NCBI GenBank assembly: GCA_001798105.1
Contig: MGRI01000011.1
Coordinates: forward strand, 1 to 11,159
DNA: 11,159 bases
Source: Deltaproteobacteria bacterium RIFCSPHIGHO2_02_FULL_40_11
Lineage (GTDB): Bacteria; Bdellovibrionota; JACOXK01; 2-02-FULL-40-11
Direction: 5' to 3'
Numbering within the stretch: the first letter of the stretch is position 1; each line of letters begins with the position of its first letter. Position numbers and translations under genes: made by a program. The notes beneath the pieces were generated by a model that had not been told where the DNA came from, ran no database searches, and was given only the letters and a program-made list of their open reading frames with translations. Below are positions 6,550-11,159 of the stretch, one piece after another.

Positions 6550-8079
6550 TTAGAGAAGAGGGGTTTCGTGGTATTCCCCAAAAACAGATCTTAGGGCGTC
6601 TGAAATTTCGCCGAGCGTTGCTTTGTTTTCAACAGCCTCTAAAATTTTGGGGATCAAATTTTCCTTCGGGGTTTGAGCTACCTTTTGAATGTCTTCTAAA
6701 ACTTTTTTAACTTTTTGGGCACTTCGGTGCTTTTTAAATTTATGTAATCTTTGAATTTGTTCTTTTTCCAGTTTGGGGTCAATTTTTAAAATGGAGATCC
6801 TTCGGGCTTTGCCCTCAGGATGACGGGACATCTTCTCTTGATAAGCATTGACGCCCACAATTAATTTTTCTTTCTTTTCAACTTGTTTTTGAAACGCATA
6901 GCTTTCTTTTTGAATTTCACTTTGAATATATCCTTTTTGAATGCATGCAATCACGCCTCCCATGGATTCTATTTTTTCAATATAGTTTTTTGCTTCTGTT
7001 TCAATTTTGTCTGTTAAATCTTCAATCGCGTATGCGCCGCCGACAGGATCTACCGTATTGATTGCGCCGGTTTCATCAGCAATAATTTGTTGTGTACGCA
7101 GGGCCAGTTTCGCAGCTTCCAACGTCGGAAGCCCTAAAGCTTCATCATAACTATTGGTATGGAGCGATTGTGTTCCCCCCAAAATCGCAGCCAAAGCTTG
7201 CAAGGAAACGCGAACCACATTGTTATAGGGTTGTTGTGCAGTTAAAGAAACCCCTGCTGTTTGTGCATGAAAGCGAAGTTTTAAAGACCTCTCGTCTTTC
7301 GCTTTGAAACGTTCCTTAATTATTTTTGCCCAAAGTCGTCTTGCAGCACGAAACTTTGCAATTTCTTCTAAAAAATCATTTTGCACATTAAAAAAGAAAG
7401 AAAGTCTGGGCGCAAATTCATCGATACTGAGCCCGCTTGAAAGCGCGGCTTCAACATATGTAATGCCATTGGCGAGCGTAAAGGCTACTTCTTGGACGGC
7501 AGAAGAGCCTGCTTCTCGAATGTGGTACCCCGAAATAGAAATGGTATTCCAATTGGGAAGATGAACCTTACAAAATTTAAAAATATCTGTAATGAGACGT
7601 AAAGAAGGCTTGGGAGGGTAAATATAAGTGCCCCTAGCAATGTATTCTTTTAAAATATCATTTTGAAGGGTGCCGCGCAGATTTTTAAGGGGGACATTTT
7701 GTTTTTTGGAAATCGCCATGTAGAGCGAAAGCAAAATGGCCGCTGTTGCATTAATGGTCATGGAGGTTGATACTTCGTTTAAGGGAATTTTGTGTAACAG
7801 AACTTCCATGTCTTCTAAAGTATCAATGGCAACGCCAACTTTTCCAACTTCACCTGTAGACATCGGATGATCGGAATCGTAACCCATTTGGGTGGGTAGA
7901 TCAAAAGCCACACTTAAGCCTTTTTGGCCATGTTCTAAAAGAGCATGATAGCGCTTGTTAGAATCTTTAGCCGTGCCAAACCCCGCGTATTGACGCATGG
8001 TCCAAAGCCGTCCACGATACATCGTTTCATTGATGCCGCGCGTGAAAGGATATGCGCCAGGTTGGTCTGTATTTTTCAT
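6550..8079 (-). CDS. mcmA1: Methylmalonyl-CoA mutase, catalytic (alpha) subunit without B12-binding domain
   Basis: Converts (R)-methylmalonyl-CoA to succinyl-CoA by radical rearrangement, together with a separate cobalamin-binding chain. The 509 residues form only the TIM-barrel substrate domain; no DxHxxG cobalamin motif is present. From remembered Propionibacterium shermanii numbering, Tyr31, Gln139, Arg149, Tyr185 and His186 line up with Tyr89, Gln197, Arg207, Tyr243 and His244 at a constant offset of 58. Tyr89 and Arg207 mark methylmalonyl-CoA rather than isobutyryl-CoA mutases. The protein begins directly before PFTRG (11-15), some 50 residues shorter at the N-terminus than many relatives. 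The start is fixed: the ATG overlaps the carrier protein's stop (ATGA), with an in-frame TGA three codons upstream. Residues 418-428 derive from a palindromic repeat (6795-6824) and lengthen a linker. It is the last gene of the operon. The B12 chain must be encoded outside the window. Confidence 0.93.
   Translation of the reverse strand: MKNTDQPGAYPFTRGINETMYRGRLWTMRQYAGFGTAKDSNKRYHALLEHGQKGLSVAFDLPTQMGYDSDHPMSTGEVGKVGVAIDTLEDMEVLLHKIPLNEVSTSMTINATAAILLSLYMAISKKQNVPLKNLRGTLQNDILKEYIARGTYIYPPKPSLRLITDIFKFCKVHLPNWNTISISGYHIREAGSSAVQEVAFTLANGITYVEAALSSGLSIDEFAPRLSFFFNVQNDFLEEIAKFRAARRLWAKIIKERFKAKDERSLKLRFHAQTAGVSLTAQQPYNNVVRVSLQALAAILGGTQSLHTNSYDEALGLPTLEAAKLALRTQQIIADETGAINTVDPVGGAYAIEDLTDKIETEAKNYIEKIESMGGVIACIQKGYIQSEIQKESYAFQKQVEKKEKLIVGVNAYQEKMSRHPEGKARRISILKIDPKLEKEQIQRLHKFKKHRSAQKVKKVLEDIQKVAQTPKENLIPKILEAVENKATLGEISDALRSVFGEYHETPLL
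6795..6824 (-). repeat. Palindromic element translated in frame inside the mutase gene
   Basis: Read on the minus strand this 30-base element starts GTCATCCTGAGGGC and ends GCCCGAAGGATCT, with AAA in the loop. Its arms pair over 11 bases with two mismatches (6797-6807 against 6811-6821). The terminal GTCATCC and GGATCT are identical to those of the intergenic hairpin at 782-809. It is translated as part of S-R-H-P-E-G-K-A-R-R-I, residues 418-428 of the mutase. Related mutases, as I recall them, have a shorter acidic linker here (about 11 rather than 18 residues between VGVN and ILK). An insertion that kept the frame is inferred, similar in principle to the palindromic elements found inside Rickettsia genes. 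Confidence 0.65.
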
Positions 8080-8570
8080 GAGGCTTCAATCATGACGAGG
8101 TCTGTGCCTGCGTCTACGGTATCGCCAACTTTTACGTGAATGGCTGTAACGGTACCTGAAACAGGTGCTTTCAATTCATTTTCCATTTTCATGGCTTCCA
8201 TAATGACAAGCCCTTGTCCTTTTTTGACTTGATCGCCAACTTCGGCAAAAATTTTAATAATTTTCCCGGGCATTTTTGCGACAATTTTTTCAATACCGGT
8301 CTGAACCCCTGAAACCGACACGGTTTTTTGATTGACCATATCAATGAGGAATAAATTGCCGCGGCTTAAAACAGCAAATTCAGTATCTTTACTCTCCACT
8401 GCGAAATCAAAAGACTTTCCATTGACCAAAAGTGTGTAGCCCCCTGTCAGGCGATCGATGACGTCGAGGTGAAAAGCTTGTTTGTTATCGATGGAAAGCA
8501 AATATCCGTGTTGGTCTTCAATAATTTTTACTTCGTGAGCGCTTCCACCAATTTTGGCATTAAAAATCAT
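8076..8570 (-). CDS. Biotinyl carrier protein of acyl-CoA (propionyl-CoA) carboxylase, with BT-like N-terminal region
   Basis: Carries carboxybiotin from the biotin carboxylase to the carboxyltransferase. Of 164 residues, the last 70 or so (about 96-164) form a biotinyl domain: AKMPGKI (98-104), the EAMKMEN motif (125-131) with Lys128 as the biotinylation site, and APVSGTV (135-141). Residues 1-75 resemble the BT (tether) region that holds the alpha and beta subunits together in PCC-type carboxylases, so this is the C-terminal third of a PCC alpha chain as a separate polypeptide. A stand-alone AccB-type carrier usually has a Pro/Ala-rich linker instead, which is absent here. The start has an AGGAG site (8581-8585) 10 bases upstream, inside the biotin carboxylase gene. 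The gene follows that stop by 3 bases in the same reading frame and overlaps the mutase start by 4 bases. A lipoyl role is unlikely given EAMKMEN and the context. Confidence 0.9.
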   Translation of the reverse strand: MIFNAKIGGSAHEVKIIEDQHGYLLSIDNKQAFHLDVIDRLTGGYTLLVNGKSFDFAVESKDTEFAVLSRGNLFLIDMVNQKTVSVSGVQTGIEKIVAKMPGKIIKIFAEVGDQVKKGQGLVIMEAMKMENELKAPVSGTVTAIHVKVGDTVDAGTDLVMIEAS

Positions 8571-8573
8571 TTC

Positions 8574-10097
8574 TTAAAGACTCCTAAAAAAGGGGCGCAG
8601 GGCTTCCGATCGTGCCTGTTGCAGCCAGGGGGAGGTATGAAATTCTTCTTCTACAAAAGAAATCTCTTTTTTTCTTTTTTTAAAGGCATCTACAGCCGCT
8701 ACAGCTAAAAGCATATCTTTTAAAGGTTGCTTGGGCTGAACCTTCGGAAACTTAAATTCTTTATCAATAAAGTGGGTATCGTACCTGCCTTGAATAAATT
8801 TCGGAATTTTAACAACTTGTCTATGGAAGATAAGCGTTGTTCGAATGCCATGGATGACAAATTCTTTTAAAACACGCGTCAATCTTTGAACCGCTTCTTC
8901 GCGGTCAAAGCCCCACACACAGAGTTTTCCAATCAAGGGGTCGTATTCCATAGGGATATTCGCGCCATGTTGTAAATAGCTATCAATGCGTACAAACGGC
9001 CCTTGTGGAATTCGATAAGAAATAATCTTCCCGGGGCAGGGTAAAAATTGATTCAAGGGGTCTTCTGCATAAATGCGACATTCAAAAGCATGTCCATATT
9101 GATTCACTTCATTTTGTTTAAAGGAAATGGGAAACCCAGATGCAATTCGAAGTTGTTCTTTCACAATATCGACGCCCGTAACCATTTCTGTAACGGGGTG
9201 TTCTACTTGAAGTCTGGTATTCATTTCCAAAAAATAAAAGTTCATTTTTTGGTCAACTAAAAATTCAAAGGTTCCTGCGTTTAGATACTTCACAGATTTG
9301 GCGGCACGCATCGCAATCTGGCACATTTTTTTTCGAAGCGCGGGCGTAATAAATGGAGACGGGCTTTCTTCAATTACTTTTTGATGACGCCTTTGAATCG
9401 AACATTCGCGCTCATAAAGATGAACAACATTTCCATGACTATCGGCTAAAATTTGAATTTCAATGTGATGTGGGTTTGCCAAATACTTTTCGATATAAAT
9501 GCGCTCATCTCCAAAGGCAGATTTGGCTTCTCGGCTTGCAGCTTCAATGCTTTTTTTAAGTTCATGGGGTGTTTCAACAACACGCATGCCTTTTCCGCCG
9601 CCTCCGGCAGAGGCTTTGACCAAAAGGGGGTAGCCAATTTCTTTTGCGAGTTTTTTGGCATGCAAAAAAGAGGTTATGGGCTCTTTACTTCCAGGGACAA
9701 CCGGAACCTTTGCTTTGATCATGGTTTTTCGAGATTCCACTTTGTCCCCCATGAGGCGCATGGTTTCAGCTTTTGGGCCAATAAACACAATGCCTGCTTC
9801 TTCGCAGGCATAGGCAAATTCATCATTTTCAGACAAAAATCCATAGCCTGGATGAATGGCATCCACCTGTGCCTTTTTGGCAATTTGAATTATTTTTTCA
9901 ATGTTGAGGTAACTTTCTGAAGCAACGGCCGGGCCCAATAAATAAGCTTCATCTGCCAAAGAAACGTGTGCGCTCGAACGATCGGCTTCCGAATACACCG
10001 CAACGGCTTTCATATCCATTTCTTGTAAGGCGCGAATAATACGTATGGCGATTTCGCCTCGATTTGCGACCAGTACTTTTGTAAACAATTTTGCCAT
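8574..10097 (-). CDS. Biotin carboxylase subunit of acyl-CoA (propionyl-CoA) carboxylase
   Basis: Uses ATP and bicarbonate to carboxylate the biotin on the carrier protein. The 507 residues show the whole ATP-grasp biotin carboxylase: N-terminal VLVANRGEIA (8-17), Lys119 in GDKVESRK, Lys161 and the Gly-rich loop AGGGGKGM (164-171), CSIQRRHQK (232-240), EMNTRLQVEHPVTE (291-304) with Glu291, Asn293 and Arg295, and Arg341 in FECRIYAEDP. It is about 55 residues longer than E. coli AccC. The extra C-terminus, with TSPWL near 488-492, resembles the segment leading into the BT domain of fused PCC alpha chains. The ATG is 5 bases after the beta-subunit stop with no strong ribosome site, so it is probably translated by coupling. 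Placement with a PCC-type beta subunit and the mutase argues for propionyl-CoA carboxylase (pccA-like) rather than fatty-acid-synthesis AccC. A shared role in acetyl-CoA carboxylation remains possible. Confidence 0.94.
   Translation of the reverse strand: MAKLFTKVLVANRGEIAIRIIRALQEMDMKAVAVYSEADRSSAHVSLADEAYLLGPAVASESYLNIEKIIQIAKKAQVDAIHPGYGFLSENDEFAYACEEAGIVFIGPKAETMRLMGDKVESRKTMIKAKVPVVPGSKEPITSFLHAKKLAKEIGYPLLVKASAGGGGKGMRVVETPHELKKSIEAASREAKSAFGDERIYIEKYLANPHHIEIQILADSHGNVVHLYERECSIQRRHQKVIEESPSPFITPALRKKMCQIAMRAAKSVKYLNAGTFEFLVDQKMNFYFLEMNTRLQVEHPVTEMVTGVDIVKEQLRIASGFPISFKQNEVNQYGHAFECRIYAEDPLNQFLPCPGKIISYRIPQGPFVRIDSYLQHGANIPMEYDPLIGKLCVWGFDREEAVQRLTRVLKEFVIHGIRTTLIFHRQVVKIPKFIQGRYDTHFIDKEFKFPKVQPKQPLKDMLLAVAAVDAFKKRKKEISFVEEEFHTSPWLQQARSEALRPFFRSL
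8581..8585 (-). promoter_or_regulatory. Shine-Dalgarno AGGAG for the carrier protein, inside the biotin carboxylase gene
   Basis: On the minus strand AGGAG lies 10 bases upstream of the carrier ATG (8570-8568), within the last codons of the biotin carboxylase gene. Its presence favours true independent initiation of the carrier over a recent nonsense break in a fused gene. Confidence 0.55.
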
Positions 10098-10102
10098 GAA
10101 TT

Positions 10103-11159
10103 TTAAAGAGGGATGTTTCCGTGTTTTTTGGGAGGCATGCTTTCGCGTTTATTTTTCAACATATCAAGTGCTTGAATCAGTTTATAACGCGTGTCTTTTG
10201 GAAAAATGACTTCATCAATAAAGCCCACTTCGGCTGCTTTATACGGATTTGCAAATTTTTGACGATATTCTTCAATGAGCTCTTGTCTTCTTTTTTCGGG
10301 ATCTAAGGCTTTTGTAATTTCACCTTTAAAAATAATATTCACAGCGCCCTCGGGTCCCATCACCGCAATTTCTGCCGAAGGATAGGCAAAATTCATATCT
10401 GCTCTTAAATGTTTCGAGGCCATGACGTCGTAAGCCCCACCATAGGCCTTTCGGGTGATAAGTGTAATCTTCGGAACCGTTGCTTCTGCATAGGCAAATA
10501 AAAGTTTGGCGCCATGTCGAATAATGCCACCATATTCTTGTTCCGTTCCCGGTAAAAATCCAGGGACATCTACGAGCGTAATCAGGGGAATATTAAAGGC
10601 ATCACAAAAACGAACAAATCGGGCACTTTTTACAGAGGCATCGATGTTTAAACATCCTGCCAAAACATCGGGTTGGTTGGCAACAATGCCCACTGTTTTT
10701 CCATTCATTCGGGCAAAGCCAACGACGATATTCGTAGCATAATTTTGGTGGATTTCAAAAAATTTGCCGTTATCAATAATACTTTGAATAATTTGTTTTA
10801 CGTCATACGGTTTTTTGGGATTATCGGGGATAATATTTTGCAGATTTTTATCTTCTCTTTTGGGATCATCTTTCGGTTTGATTCGTGGCGGATCTTCTAG
10901 ATTATTAGAAGGTAAAAAACTTACCAATTCTCGAATCATTTGTAAGCAATGTCTTTCGTCTTCAGCGGCAAAATGGGCAACTCCGCTGGTTGCATTGTGG
11001 GTGTGCGCGCCTCCCAATTGTTCTTTTGTGACTTCTTCGTGGGTGACGGCTTTAATGACATCTGGTCCTGTGACAAACATGTAGCTTGTGTTTTTCACCA
11101 TGAAAATAAAATCTGTAATGGCAGGCGAATACACAGCGCCCCCGGCACACGGTCCCATG
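10103..11159 (-). CDS. pccB: Acyl-CoA (propionyl-CoA) carboxylase carboxyltransferase, beta subunit (5' end outside the window)
   Basis: Transfers the carboxyl group from carboxybiotin to propionyl-CoA to give methylmalonyl-CoA. The visible 351 residues are the C-terminal two thirds of a protein usually near 510-520, so about 160 N-terminal residues lie beyond the right edge; the Met at the edge, in MGPCAGGAVY, is an internal residue of the first crotonase-like domain. Visible elements are that first oxyanion-hole motif (Gly6, Gly7), LGGAHTHNATSGVAH (48-62), VDVPGFLPGTEQE (196-208), the second oxyanion motif YGGAYD (239-244), AVMGPEGAVN (265-274), and the typical ending PPKKHGNIPL. It is the first visible gene of the minus-strand operon, 5 bases before the biotin carboxylase. 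Propionyl-CoA is inferred as substrate because the mutase is in the same operon; related beta subunits can also use acetyl- or butyryl-CoA. The promoter is outside the window. Confidence 0.93.
   Translation of the reverse strand, partial: MGPCAGGAVYSPAITDFIFMVKNTSYMFVTGPDVIKAVTHEEVTKEQLGGAHTHNATSGVAHFAAEDERHCLQMIRELVSFLPSNNLEDPPRIKPKDDPKREDKNLQNIIPDNPKKPYDVKQIIQSIIDNGKFFEIHQNYATNIVVGFARMNGKTVGIVANQPDVLAGCLNIDASVKSARFVRFCDAFNIPLITLVDVPGFLPGTEQEYGGIIRHGAKLLFAYAEATVPKITLITRKAYGGAYDVMASKHLRADMNFAYPSAEIAVMGPEGAVNIIFKGEITKALDPEKRRQELIEEYRQKFANPYKAAEVGFIDEVIFPKDTRYKLIQALDMLKNKRESMPPKKHGNIPL

Noticed and set aside
6546..6556. Small palindrome TCTCT-T-AGAGA at the mutase stop codon
   Set aside because: It is short and partly within coding sequence; it may add to the junction hairpin but cannot be supported alone.
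8574..8576. Biotin carboxylase and carrier as a pseudogene broken by a nonsense codon
   Set aside because: Both halves are intact, the carrier has its own AGGAG site, and split forms of this enzyme are known; kept as an observation rather than a pseudogene call.
9453..9920. 155-residue open frame antisense to biotin carboxylase
   Set aside because: The opposite strand encodes a fully conserved enzyme; the Phe/Cys/His-rich translation is typical of an antisense shadow.
1..11159. CRISPR array, tRNA, rRNA, transposase, phage or toxin-antitoxin genes
   Set aside because: Nothing in either strand supports any of these; gaps between genes are all under 130 bp.

Overview
The window is a protein-dense stretch of a moderately AT-rich bacterial chromosome. 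No rRNA, tRNA, transposase, phage gene or CRISPR array was seen. An N-terminal Sec-type signal peptide and long secreted coiled-coil proteins of unknown family suggest a Gram-negative host. The gene content and the split acyl-CoA carboxylase alpha subunit would suit a deltaproteobacterial or Bdellovibrionota-like lineage, but that placement is an inference of low confidence.

Layout. Positions 1-6442 read rightward and 6550-11159 read leftward, so the two halves converge on a 107-bp gap. The plus-strand half holds: (i) the C-terminal part of an unrecognised protein with a helical, charged body and a Gly/Pro/Tyr-rich tail; (ii) a 1036-residue exported, mostly helical protein of unknown function; (iii) a PLP-dependent threonine dehydratase with a C-terminal ACT domain, overlapping (ii) by an ATGA; (iv) an ACAA2-like 3-ketoacyl-CoA thiolase. 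The minus-strand half is one tight operon, in order of transcription: acyl-CoA (propionyl-CoA) carboxylase beta subunit (5' end beyond the window), biotin carboxylase, biotinyl carrier protein, and the catalytic (alpha) chain of B12-dependent methylmalonyl-CoA mutase.

How the genes fit together. The minus-strand operon carries propionyl-CoA to methylmalonyl-CoA and on to succinyl-CoA. The plus-strand enzymes could feed it: threonine dehydratase makes 2-oxobutanoate, a precursor of propionyl-CoA, and the thiolase releases acetyl-CoA, or propionyl-CoA from the end of odd chains. The epimerase, the B12-binding mutase chain and the mutase chaperone are not in the window.

The less ordinary features are three palindromic elements: a short GTCATCC...GGATCT hairpin between genes (782-809), an element with the same ends translated in frame inside the mutase gene (6795-6824), and a 98-bp, indel-free imperfect palindrome filling the convergent junction (6441-6538). 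The biotin carboxylase and carrier genes also lie in the same frame, parted by a single stop codon and one further codon. I see no convincing new defence, mobile or secondary-metabolite system. The two unknown coiled-coil proteins at the left are the main unexplained genes.
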